This document shows, piece by piece, positions 42,355 through 51,411 of a stretch of DNA of 64,000 nucleotides (position 1 is its first letter; each line of letters starts with the position of its first letter). This DNA is from a virus. Location of the stretch: IMG/VR virus record IMGVR_UViG_3300048930_001424, positions 1 through 64,000 of that record, one strand, 5' to 3'. The notes below the pieces were generated by a model. The model was given only the letters and a program-made list of their open reading frames with translations, searched no databases and was not told where the DNA came from. The position numbers were made by a program, and so were the translations under genes.

Positions 42355-45300
42355 ATGGCAAAACTACCCTGGAAACCCTGGCACGAAGTGGTCAAGCTGC
42401 GGGACGATCTCAAGTCAGGCGAGCTGCCTCTGCACATGTTCGCTGCGGACCTCTACGAGGTCCTGATGCAGAACGGCAAACGGCCGATCTACGAAAAACC
42501 GGAGAACTTCTTCGCGCTGACTTTCCCGACGCACAACCTGCGCGCCCTGGTTCGTGACGTGGTGCTTCGCGTCGCAGGCAAAAATGACAAGGCTGTGCGC
42601 CAGTTGGAGCTCACATACGGCGGTGGCAAGACGCACACGCTCATCACACTCCGCCATCTCGTGCATGATCCGTCGGCACTGCCGGACGTGCCCGCCGTCG
42701 GCGAGTTCGAGCAAGCGATTGGGATGAAGCCACCGAAGGCCCGCGTCGCTGGCCTGTGCTTTGACAAGCTCGACGTTGAGACGGGAATGGATGTTCGGTC
42801 GCCGGACGGCAAGGTCCGGCGGCTGAAGCAGCCCTGGAGCGTGCTCGCGTACCAGATCGCGGGCGATGACGGGCTCAAGCTCCTGCACGCCGACAAGAAG
42901 GCCGAGGAACGCGAGTCAGCCCCCGCCGAGAACGTCCTCACCGAGTTGCTGGAGATCCCGGTCAAGCAGGGCTTCGGCGTGCTCATCCTCATCGATGAGG
43001 TGCTGATGTATGTGCGCGAGAAGGTCGCCCTCGCGCCCGACTACCGGGCGCGTATGGTGAACTTCTTCCAGTACCTGACGCAGGCGGCTACAAAGGTGGA
43101 CCGCTGCTGCATCGTGGCCTCGCTTCTGGCCAGCGACCCCAAGAAGAATGACGCCTTCGGCAACGAACTCAAGGCCGAGCTCTACGACATCTTCCAACGC
43201 CAACGAGAAGAGGCCGTCGAGCCGGTCGTAAAGGAGGACGTGGCCGAGGTGCTTCGGCGGCGGTTCTTCACGACCGAGTCCATCAAGACCCCCGGCGACT
43301 TCAAGCAGCATGTGATCGCCGCAATCAAGGGCATCGCCGACCTAGACGAGCAGACCGCCAAGCAGGGACTCGCGACGGAGGACCGCTACCTCAAGAGCTT
43401 CCCCTTCCACCCCGAACTGACGGAAGTCTTCTACAGCAAGTGGACCCAACTGGATGGCTTCCAGCGCACCCGTGGCGTGCTGCGGACGTTCGCGCTCGCG
43501 CTCCGCGAAGCGGAGAAGTGGGATACCAGCCCCCTCGTTGGTCCTGCGGCGTTCCTGACCGCGCCGGGCAAGAGCGGTCTTTCAGAGGCGGTGGGCGAAC
43601 TCGTCACGGTGGCCGACACCGGCGGAGGCGACGGCGGCCGCCGCCAGGCGTGGACTGGCATCCTCGTGGGCGAGTTGGCGCAGGCCCAGAACATCCAGTT
43701 GGAGTCGGTCGGCCTGAGGTTCCGTGAGATCGAGGAGGCCGTGATCGCCACGTTCCTTCACTCTCAGCCCATCGGTCAGACAGCCAAGACGCGGGAACTC
43801 ATGCTCCTGCTGGGGCCGACCCGCCCGTTCCGAATCGATTTGGAGAAGGGCCTCACCCGCTGGGCACAAACGAGTCATTGGCTCGACGACCGCCTCGCAC
43901 CCGGAGGGAACGACCTGCCCGCCCAGTGGCGGCTGGGCAACCGCCCGAACCTCAACCAGATGCACTCCAAGGCTGCGGGCGAGATCTCCGATGATGTAGC
44001 TCGCGCCCGCCTGATCGATGAGATCGGCAAGACTAAGGCCCTGACCTCCGGCGCCTCAGCCGCTGGTGTGCGCGTTCACACGCTCCCTGCCAAGCCAAAG
44101 GAAATCGACGATGACGGCGTGTTCCGGTACGCAGTGCTGGGACCGAGCGCGGCCTCGGAATCGGGCAAGCCGAGCGCCGAGGCCAAACGGTTCCTTGACG
44201 AGACCACAGGCGCGGAAAAGCCCCGCGTGTTTCGCAACTCCGTGCTGCTGCTGACCCCGTCAAAGGACGGGCTCGAAGTGGCGATGGCCCGCGTGCGCGA
44301 GCTCATGGCGTGGGACGTGGTCCAGAAGGACCTCAAGGAGCAGGAGAAAGAGGGGAACGTCGATGCGTCGCGGTTGGCGACGTTGGCCATGAACATCGAC
44401 AAAGCCAAGGGCCGCATTCCCGAAGCGGTGAAGCAGGCGTACTGCATCGTCGTGACCGTGAACGACAAGGACGATGTCCACGCCTTCAAGATCACGGTCA
44501 CCGACGATCCAATCTTTCAGACAATCAAAGAGGATCAGCGGTCACGCATTCAGGACACGGCGATCACCGCAGAGGCCCTCCTCCCCGATGGTCCGTATAG
44601 CCTCTGGAAAGAGGGCGAAACCAGTCGTCGCGTGAAGGACCTCGCCGGGGCGTTTGCGCAGATGCCGCACCTTCCGAAGATGCTCAAGTCGCAGGCGATC
44701 GTGGACACGTTGGTGGAAGGCTGCGCACAGGGTGCGTTCGTTTTGCGCCTGATGCGCCCCGACCGGACGTTCCGTACCTGGTGGAGGAGTCGCCCCGACG
44801 AGGCGGCGCTTAACGATCCCGCGCTCGAACTCGTGTTGCCGAAGGCAGCTGAACTCACAGACGTGGATTCTGATCTGCTGCGGCAAGGCGCGCTGCCGAG
44901 CCTCTGGGCTGGCACTCAGATCACGGTTGCGGATGTGAAGTCGTATTTCAACGGCTCCAAGGTCGTTCAGGTTCAACGGGATGGGTACGAGGAACCCGTG
45001 CTGATTCCCAAGGCATCGAGCGAGGCGATCGAGCGGGGGGTGACGGAGGCAGTTGAGGCAGGGGCCATCTGGCTCACGTCTGGCCCGGCGAGCCTTTTGG
45101 GCGAACCGATCCCAGCAGGAATCCTCACCGACGCTGCGACGCTGCTCCCACCACCCGCGGCGATCACCGCTCCCGAAATCCTGCCCGAAAATCTGCCGTC
45201 GGCGTGGCAGGGCGGCGAAGCAACCGCCCTGGCGCTGGCCACCGCGCTGTCGCAGAACGTGGGGAGGACGCTGCCGTGGAAAACCGTTCGAGACGTGATC

Positions 45301-45669
45301 GGCGGCGCGATCGCAGCGAGGTTTGTGTCCGTTGGTTCCGGGACATGGCCATGTGACTTGGCCGGTGCGGGAGTCGTGCGGCTCAAGGTTGTCGCCGCTT
45401 CTGGCGGCGGAGGCGGAGGCGGGGGTGGCCCCGGCGAAGGCCGCAAGCAGAACGTTGCCATCGCCGCTGCGGACTTCGAGCCGTCTGAGATTCAGGACCT
45501 GAGCGACCACATGGCGCGGCTGCTTGAGATTCGTGCAAAGGCCAACGTGCCGATTCGCTTCCATGTCCGCGTGGAGCTTGGCGATGGGGCCAAGCCCCTG
45601 GACAAGAAACTCCTCGCGGAGTTCAACCAGGAACTGGCATCCCTCAAGGACGGGTTCTCTGTTCAATAA
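42355..45669 (+). CDS. DUF499 AAA+ ATPase
   Basis: 1104-aa ATPase. Walker A is GGGKT at residues 89-93, within YGGGKTHTL, and Walker B is VLILIDEVLMY near 207-217, the DUF499 arrangement. A middle region with a helicase or adaptor look (LLGPTRPFRIDLEKG near 485) and a C-terminal Ala/Pro-rich and Gly-stretch segment (GGGGGGGGGP near 1020) follow. DUF499 proteins are genetic partners of DUF1156 methyltransferases in defence islands and are thought to couple ATP hydrolysis to DNA transactions. Only 6 bp separate it from the methyltransferase gene, so they belong to one operon. Confidence 0.88.
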   Translation: MAKLPWKPWHEVVKLRDDLKSGELPLHMFAADLYEVLMQNGKRPIYEKPENFFALTFPTHNLRALVRDVVLRVAGKNDKAVRQLELTYGGGKTHTLITLRHLVHDPSALPDVPAVGEFEQAIGMKPPKARVAGLCFDKLDVETGMDVRSPDGKVRRLKQPWSVLAYQIAGDDGLKLLHADKKAEERESAPAENVLTELLEIPVKQGFGVLILIDEVLMYVREKVALAPDYRARMVNFFQYLTQAATKVDRCCIVASLLASDPKKNDAFGNELKAELYDIFQRQREEAVEPVVKEDVAEVLRRRFFTTESIKTPGDFKQHVIAAIKGIADLDEQTAKQGLATEDRYLKSFPFHPELTEVFYSKWTQLDGFQRTRGVLRTFALALREAEKWDTSPLVGPAAFLTAPGKSGLSEAVGELVTVADTGGGDGGRRQAWTGILVGELAQAQNIQLESVGLRFREIEEAVIATFLHSQPIGQTAKTRELMLLLGPTRPFRIDLEKGLTRWAQTSHWLDDRLAPGGNDLPAQWRLGNRPNLNQMHSKAAGEISDDVARARLIDEIGKTKALTSGASAAGVRVHTLPAKPKEIDDDGVFRYAVLGPSAASESGKPSAEAKRFLDETTGAEKPRVFRNSVLLLTPSKDGLEVAMARVRELMAWDVVQKDLKEQEKEGNVDASRLATLAMNIDKAKGRIPEAVKQAYCIVVTVNDKDDVHAFKITVTDDPIFQTIKEDQRSRIQDTAITAEALLPDGPYSLWKEGETSRRVKDLAGAFAQMPHLPKMLKSQAIVDTLVEGCAQGAFVLRLMRPDRTFRTWWRSRPDEAALNDPALELVLPKAAELTDVDSDLLRQGALPSLWAGTQITVADVKSYFNGSKVVQVQRDGYEEPVLIPKASSEAIERGVTEAVEAGAIWLTSGPASLLGEPIPAGILTDAATLLPPPAAITAPEILPENLPSAWQGGEATALALATALSQNVGRTLPWKTVRDVIGGAIAARFVSVGSGTWPCDLAGAGVVRLKVVAASGGGGGGGGGPGEGRKQNVAIAAADFEPSEIQDLSDHMARLLEIRAKANVPIRFHVRVELGDGAKPLDKKLLAEFNQELASLKDGFSVQ

Positions 45670-45701
45670 ATCCAGATGACGGGCATCGCTAAAGGAGCCC
45701 C

Positions 45702-46496
45702 ATGCCAGCTAATGCACGAGATACATTCCGGATCGACATCGCCCGCGCTCAGGCTTTGGTAGATCATGCGGCGTCGCTCCCGAGTGGCTCAGACCCGGAA
45801 CATCTGTTGCGGGACGATGTGCTGCGTTCCGGCTGGATGTTCGCGGTTGGGGCGATGGATGCCTATTTCTGCGATGCCTATGCAGACGTGATTGCCGCGA
45901 CACTGATTTGCAAAGCGAGAGAACCGGGGGTCGTATTACCTGCCTTCGTGCTGAAGATCCAAGTGCCAGTGGCGACGATCCTCGAGGCCTACACGGCTCG
46001 CCCGAACTGGAAGTGGCGCATGGCTGCCCGGGCCATGCTCGAGGAGGAAAACGCCTTGCAGATCGAGACGATTCGGAAGTGGTTCAACCCCTTCTTTGAC
46101 AAGCCCGCAAAAGTGTTCTTTGAAGTCGTTCCAGCATGGCTCGCAGTTGCCCCAGCACCTGACAGGCTCTTTGGCACGACCAATGCTGTCTTTTCCGCAT
46201 TGGTCGGGAAGGCTCGTTCAGATGCCCACACGGAGGCCCGAGACGCGTTTCATGGTCGGTTGACTGAGATGGTCCAGCGGCGGCACGACTGCATCCATGC
46301 CTGCGACCGTCCCGGCAACTCGCCGCAGCCAATTGCGGGGCCGGGCACCGTTGGAAACGTCATTCGCGACATTACCTTTGTGGTCGAGCAGTTCAACACC
46401 CATCTCGATACCGAGTTCCGGCGCTGGCTCGCCTGCGGCGGTGTGCCGGGGTCCACGGGCTTTTCAAACGCCGCGATTCAGCAGGTGGGGTATTGA
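45702..46496 (+). CDS. HEPN (RiboL-PSP-like) nuclease candidate
   Basis: 264-aa, largely helical protein. RHDCIHACDRP near residue 194 fits the HEPN R-X4-H motif (Arg194, His199), the hallmark of many RNA-cleaving HEPN domains, and the surrounding pattern resembles the RiboL-PSP-HEPN family. It follows the DUF499 gene by 32 bp and precedes a strong hairpin terminator, so it is probably the last gene of the same operon. The expected role is an RNase effector triggered when the upstream machinery detects invasion. Family assignment rests on the motif and helicity only. Confidence 0.7.
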   Translation: MPANARDTFRIDIARAQALVDHAASLPSGSDPEHLLRDDVLRSGWMFAVGAMDAYFCDAYADVIAATLICKAREPGVVLPAFVLKIQVPVATILEAYTARPNWKWRMAARAMLEEENALQIETIRKWFNPFFDKPAKVFFEVVPAWLAVAPAPDRLFGTTNAVFSALVGKARSDAHTEARDAFHGRLTEMVQRRHDCIHACDRPGNSPQPIAGPGTVGNVIRDITFVVEQFNTHLDTEFRRWLACGGVPGSTGFSNAAIQQVGY

Positions 46497-46627
46497 CAGC
46501 GAGGGCTTGCGATTTGATCGGGCGACGTGAGGTACGGGCAGTGCTGTTAACCAGAGAATCGCCCCTCAGAACGCCCCTGGTGGCCCGGATTCGACGGTTT
46601 GAACCCGTTACGATCGGGGAGCTTCAA

Positions 46628-46652
46628 GGGCCGCGGCCAAGTGCCGCGGCCC
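46628..46652 (+). terminator. Hairpin terminator after defence operon
   Basis: GGGCCGCGGC (46628-46637) pairs perfectly with GCCGCGGCCC (46643-46652) across the loop CAAGT, then TGTTCGTTT follows. A 10-bp GC stem with a T-rich tail marks the end of the 33.6-46.5 kb operon. The surrounding 46497-46914 gap holds no convincing gene. Confidence 0.7.
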
Positions 46653-46914
46653 TGTTCGTTTACGGCTCGGGTAGCCCCTGGCCCCTCTGGCACCGCGCCA
46701 GTTCCACGCGGGAATCCGCGAAGTTTGGCGGCCCACGGCAAGCCGAACCGCGTTCTCCGGTTTGCCACCTTTGCCTAGACGGCATCGTTGAACGCGGCTT
46801 CAGGTCGCGCGTGGCGCGCCAAACTCTCGACTCTCGGTAGAGAGCGGTCGAGCGGGTTTACAGGTTGGTTGCCGATAGCCCCGAACGCCCGAGCCGGTTC
46901 GCAACGCGGCCGCG

Positions 46915-48810
46915 TCAGCGCACGGCCTGCTCGCCGGCGAGGATGCGATCGAGCCAGGCAACGTCCCAGATGCGGTCGGCGATCCGGCGGTAGAGCGCCT
47001 GCCGTTCGTCGAGGTCCGCCTTCTTGAACTGACCATGCGCCCGGAACGGAAGTTCCTGATCCCGGACAAAGCGGACGAATCCGGGGTTGTGCTCGTAGGC
47101 GCGAGGGTGCAGCGACTTGGCCAGCGCGTTTTGTCCGAAGTAGTGCTCCAGCTTGTCGGCATAGGGCCGATCCCCGTAGGAGGCGTTGAACGACTTGGGG
47201 AGCAGCAGGAGGCCGCCAAACCGGTTGCGGTAGTCTTCGAAGTCGGTCTTGTGCTGAAACTCGTCGCGGAAATCCTCCGGGTGGTTCGGCCAGATGTGCT
47301 CGACCTCGAATCCCTTCTTCCCCCGAAGCGTGATGTACTCCGCGTAGCGAGACTGGCCGCCGCCGCTCACATCGATGTAGTCCGCCATGCGAGCCAGTAG
47401 ACGCTTGATCGGCTTGTGGCTCCACTGGTTCAGATAAAACCCATCGAACCCCGTGAGCCTCTCGGTTTGCTCTTCGAGCCGCTTGCGCAACGCCGCGGCG
47501 ATCTCCTTCGGGCTGCCGCCCCGGATGTCGCGCACGACGGTGAAGACGTTGTACTGCAGCGAGTTGTAGTCGCAGTTGCGGAAGTTGCACAGTCGGCGCG
47601 ACAGATAGATGTCTGCGTACTTGGCGACGAGCCGCATCTTCAGCCGGATCACGTCGTCGGAATCGCTCCGTGACAGGGCAGCCAGCAACAGCGTCGGCTG
47701 GTGGGTGAACTGGTGCGTGGCGTTGTGGTAGACGTTCTCCAGCCCAGGCGTTGGCTGCATTTCCGCTCGGCGGATGACCATGTACCACTTCGCGTAGAAG
47801 GCCATCTCCGCCGTAATGAAATCCCGGTACGCGGGCGAATGCGGCTGGCTGTTCTTCGCCAGGCCAACACGATCTGCCTGCTCTCGCACCCAGCGGTGGA
47901 ACTCCGTGCCGATCCGGTCCCACGCCTCGGGCCGAGCATCCTTCTTGCGGATGCGGATGTTGTCGGCGTACTGGCTGCGGAGCCACGCCTTGAAGAAGTC
48001 GGAGTCGTACTCCTGGTTGTCGGGCGCCAGCGCCCTCATCTCGGCCAGCATCCTCTTCCACTCGGCGCTCGCAGCGTCGCGGGAACGGGTATCCGCGATG
48101 TTCGCCAGCAGGTACCCCTTGAGCATGTCCGTCGGCGACAGTGATAGGCCGCGGTCATTCATGGTCTCGAAGATCGTGTAGGCGACATCATCGGAGTAGG
48201 CGGTGATCTCGACCAGGTGAACGTTCTTGGTGAGCCAATCCACGAAATAAGGGAGGGCGGCATCATCGATCTCGTCGGGCCAGAGCTCCTCAATCTCGTT
48301 GTACCGGGCCACGATGTTTCTCGACGACTCGGGCAGGTCCTCGTCGTCGATGTCGGTCCCGTCGAATAGCGCCTGCATGATGGCCCGCCGCTCCGGCACA
48401 TCGACGTTGAACGACTTCTCGCCGTACTCCTCTGAGTAGATCATCTCCCCGACGCTGTTCTGTTGTTTCGCGGCCTGCTGCCGCTTCATCAAGAACAGCA
48501 GGACCAGCGTGAGCGTCGTCAATCGCTGCTGGCCGTCGATGATGTAGTCGCGGCCGTCCTTCTGGCTCACGATGATCGAGCCCAGGAAGTACCGGTCATA
48601 GCCGGCGACGGCGCGACGCTCGTGCCCGGGCTCGTAGCTCCGGAAAAACACGTCGGTCAGGTCGCTGATCAACTCCTCCAGCTGCTTGGTCTGCCACTTG
48701 TACTCGCGCTGGTAGTAGTCGATGTAGAACTTCCGGCCGAACAGGATCTCGCGGAGCGTCTTGCCCTTGCCGTCGATGTTCTTCCGCTGGATGGATTGGT
48801 CGTTGCTCAT
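46915..48810 (-). CDS. GmrSD-like type IV restriction protein (DUF262-DUF1524)
   Basis: 631-aa single-chain protein. The N-terminal DUF262 (GmrS-like) part carries the family motif DGQQR at residues 92-96 (IIDGQQRLTT), preceded by DYYQREYKW at 31-39. The C-terminal DUF1524 (GmrD-like) nuclease has an HNH-type VEHIWPN at 503-509. GmrSD enzymes cut DNA carrying modified cytosines such as glucosylated hydroxymethylcytosine, using nucleotides. It reads opposite to the neighbouring modules and its start is divergent from hsdR, with 145 bp between. Confidence 0.92.
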   Translation of the reverse strand: MSNDQSIQRKNIDGKGKTLREILFGRKFYIDYYQREYKWQTKQLEELISDLTDVFFRSYEPGHERRAVAGYDRYFLGSIIVSQKDGRDYIIDGQQRLTTLTLVLLFLMKRQQAAKQQNSVGEMIYSEEYGEKSFNVDVPERRAIMQALFDGTDIDDEDLPESSRNIVARYNEIEELWPDEIDDAALPYFVDWLTKNVHLVEITAYSDDVAYTIFETMNDRGLSLSPTDMLKGYLLANIADTRSRDAASAEWKRMLAEMRALAPDNQEYDSDFFKAWLRSQYADNIRIRKKDARPEAWDRIGTEFHRWVREQADRVGLAKNSQPHSPAYRDFITAEMAFYAKWYMVIRRAEMQPTPGLENVYHNATHQFTHQPTLLLAALSRSDSDDVIRLKMRLVAKYADIYLSRRLCNFRNCDYNSLQYNVFTVVRDIRGGSPKEIAAALRKRLEEQTERLTGFDGFYLNQWSHKPIKRLLARMADYIDVSGGGQSRYAEYITLRGKKGFEVEHIWPNHPEDFRDEFQHKTDFEDYRNRFGGLLLLPKSFNASYGDRPYADKLEHYFGQNALAKSLHPRAYEHNPGFVRFVRDQELPFRAHGQFKKADLDERQALYRRIADRIWDVAWLDRILAGEQAVR

Positions 48811-48955
48811 CAGGTATCCCAGACAGATGGCGGACAGGGGCCAGGGAGCCGCAGGCGTCCATCGAAGTCGGATGGTACAGGACCCCGCCCTCCTGGGCAG
48901 GAAGGGCCATCAGCCCGTACCATGTCGATTCCCGCATAGCCAGCAACCCTTCCCA

Positions 48956-51337
48956 ATGCCGAACGAAGCCGACACATGCCGCAAGTTCGTCGTCCCCAAG
49001 CTCCAAGCGGCTGGGTGGGACACGGAACCGCACAGGCTGAATGAACAGGTCACGTTCACCGACGGGCGCATCATCGTCGCTGGCCGTCGCGGACGTCGGC
49101 GGCCGGGCAAGCGAGCCGATTACCTCCTCCGGTATCGCACCGACGTATCGATCGGAGTGGTCGAGGCAAAGGCGAGCTATGCCACGCCGGGGCATGGTTT
49201 GCAGCAGGCCAAGGAGTATGCCGAGATTCTCGGCCTGAAGTTTGCTTTCGCCACCAACGGGCACGGCATCCTCGAGTTCGACTTCATCACCGGTCTCGAG
49301 CGCGAGATCGAGACGTTTCCTACGCCGGATGAGCTTTGGCAGCGGCTGACCGCGGGGGAGCAGCTCACACCGGAAGCCGCTGCTCGAATTCTGGCCCCGG
49401 CGAACCGTGTCAGCGGCCGTGTGCCCCGGTACTACCAGGAGATCGCCATCAACCGGGCGATCCAAGGCGCAGTGCAGGGACGAGACAGGTTGTTGCTGAC
49501 AATGGCGACCGGCACCGGCAAGACGGTTGTCGCCTTTCAGATCTGCTGGAAGCTTTGGTCATCGCGATGGAACCGGACGGGCGACTATCGCCGTCCGAGG
49601 ATGCTGTTCCTGGCGGATCGCAGCGTGCTGGTCGACGATCCCATGGGCAAGGACTTTGCCCCGTTCGGCGATGCACGGTGGAAGATCGAGAACGGCGAGG
49701 CGAGCCAAGGGCGAGAGATGTACTTCGCACTCTACCAGGCGATTGCCGAGGACGAGCGGCGTATCGGGCTCTACAAGTCCTACCCGCCCGACTTCTTCGA
49801 CCTCATCGTGGTCGACGAGTGCCATCGTGGCAGCGCCGACGCCAACGGCAGTTGGCGGGAAATCTTGGAGCACTTCAGCGGCGCCTGCCAGATCGGAATG
49901 ACCGCGACGCCCCGTCGCGATGATAATGCTGACACATATGACTACTTCGGCGATCCTATCTATACATACAGCCTCCGACAGGGCATCGAGGACGGCTTCC
50001 TCGCGCCCTACCGCGTCCACCGCGTTGTGACCACATGGGACGCGGCGGGCTGGCGTCCGTCCCAGGGCGAACTGGATCGCTTCGGACGCGAGGTCCCCGA
50101 CGAGGAATACCACACGAACGACTTCGAGCGCCGCGTAGCGCTCCGCGCCCGCACGGAGGCCGTCGCCAAGCACTTGACCGAGTACCTCAAGAAGACCAAT
50201 CGCTACGCCAAGACCATCGTGTTCTGCGTGGATCAGAACCATGCCGATGAGATGCGCCGTGCGCTGAACAACGCCAATGCGGACCTCGTGCAGCAGCACC
50301 CCGACTATGTGTGCCGTGTCACCTCAGATGAGGGAGACACCGGGCGCACGCACCTGAGCAAGTTCCAGGATGTCGAGCGACCAACGCCCGTGATCCTGAC
50401 GACCTCCCAGATGCTCACGACGGGGGTTGATGCGCCAACCGTGCAGAACGTCGTGCTCGTGCGCGTGATCAACTCGATGACCGAGTTCAAACAGATCATC
50501 GGTCGCGGGACGCGCGTGCGCGACGATCACGACAAGCTGTTCTTCAGCATCATGGACTACACGGGCTCTGCGACGCGGCTGTTTGCGGACCCGGACTTCG
50601 ACGGCGGCCCGGTGGTCGAGATCGAGCAGTCCATCAACCAGGAAGGCGAGCCCACCGATGAGGAGGTAGTCGTTACACCCGAGGAGCCCCCGCCGGACGA
50701 CACGATCGTGGACGTGTTCCCACCCGACGTAGACATCGACGACGACGAGGATGACGGACCGAAGCGTGAGCGGTACTTTGTCGACGGCGGGCACGTCGAG
50801 ATTGCTGCCCACCTCGTTTACGAGCTCGATCCCGACGGCAACCAGCTTCGGGTCGTCCAGTTCACCGACTACACCGCAGACAAGGTTCGAACCCTGTTCC
50901 GCTCCGCTGGTGAGCTGCGGGCCGAGTGGGCCGACCCCGACAAGCGTCGCGAGGTGATCGACAAACTCGAAGACCGTGGCATCCGCTTCGAGGACCTGGC
51001 GGAGTTCGCCAACCAGCCCGACGCGGACCCGCTGGACCTGCTGTGCTACCTCGCGTTCAACGCTCCGCTGCGCACTCGCCGCGAGCGCGCACGTCGACTG
51101 CGGTCGGAGAAGAAGGACTTTTTCGAGCAATACGCCCCCGAGGCGAGGGCGATCCTCGACGAACTGCTCGACAAGTACACCGATCATGGACTCGCTGAGT
51201 TCTCGCTGCCCGAAGTGCTCAAGCTCCCGCCGATCAACGCGCACGGAAACACACTTCAGATCGCCCGCCTGTTCGGAGGCGAAGATCGGCTCATGGACGC
51301 CGTCCGTGAGTTGCAGTCCCTTCTCTATGCCGCGTAG
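48956..51337 (+). CDS. hsdR: Type I restriction enzyme, R subunit
   Basis: 793-aa motor-nuclease. Residues 1-80 include a PD-(D/E)xK nuclease with Asp55 and the Glu70-Ala-Lys72 pair (DYLLRY, GVVEAKA). The SF2 motor has Walker A ATGTGKT near 182-190, DECH near 285 (VVDECHRGS) and TATP (GMTATPRRD). The final third is acidic then helical. Start at the ATG at 48956 follows the NEADTCRKFV opening of the family; longer frames are shadows. It is compact relative to classical HsdR (about 1000 aa), as in the EcoEI-like or truncated R proteins. Precedes hsdM by 74 bp. Confidence 0.92.
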   Translation: MPNEADTCRKFVVPKLQAAGWDTEPHRLNEQVTFTDGRIIVAGRRGRRRPGKRADYLLRYRTDVSIGVVEAKASYATPGHGLQQAKEYAEILGLKFAFATNGHGILEFDFITGLEREIETFPTPDELWQRLTAGEQLTPEAAARILAPANRVSGRVPRYYQEIAINRAIQGAVQGRDRLLLTMATGTGKTVVAFQICWKLWSSRWNRTGDYRRPRMLFLADRSVLVDDPMGKDFAPFGDARWKIENGEASQGREMYFALYQAIAEDERRIGLYKSYPPDFFDLIVVDECHRGSADANGSWREILEHFSGACQIGMTATPRRDDNADTYDYFGDPIYTYSLRQGIEDGFLAPYRVHRVVTTWDAAGWRPSQGELDRFGREVPDEEYHTNDFERRVALRARTEAVAKHLTEYLKKTNRYAKTIVFCVDQNHADEMRRALNNANADLVQQHPDYVCRVTSDEGDTGRTHLSKFQDVERPTPVILTTSQMLTTGVDAPTVQNVVLVRVINSMTEFKQIIGRGTRVRDDHDKLFFSIMDYTGSATRLFADPDFDGGPVVEIEQSINQEGEPTDEEVVVTPEEPPPDDTIVDVFPPDVDIDDDEDDGPKRERYFVDGGHVEIAAHLVYELDPDGNQLRVVQFTDYTADKVRTLFRSAGELRAEWADPDKRREVIDKLEDRGIRFEDLAEFANQPDADPLDLLCYLAFNAPLRTRRERARRLRSEKKDFFEQYAPEARAILDELLDKYTDHGLAEFSLPEVLKLPPINAHGNTLQIARLFGGEDRLMDAVRELQSLLYAA

Positions 51338-51411
51338 TCGCCCTACAACCCGCCCCTGTCCCTCGTCTCCACCCCCGCTCCCCTGACCTCACAGATGAAC
51401 TGAACCCCGCG

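Noticed and set aside
33612-46496. Assignment of the operon to DISARM or BREX
   Set aside because: No DUF1998 protein or PLD gene of DISARM, and no PglZ/PglX-type genes of BREX, are present; only the helicase and methyltransferase themes are shared.
46575-46620. tRNA-like 3' end on the minus strand (GGGTTCAAACC followed later by a CCACCA-like stretch)
   Set aside because: The T-arm cannot form five proper pairs and no acceptor, D-arm or anticodon arm could be built around it; at most a relic of an attachment site.
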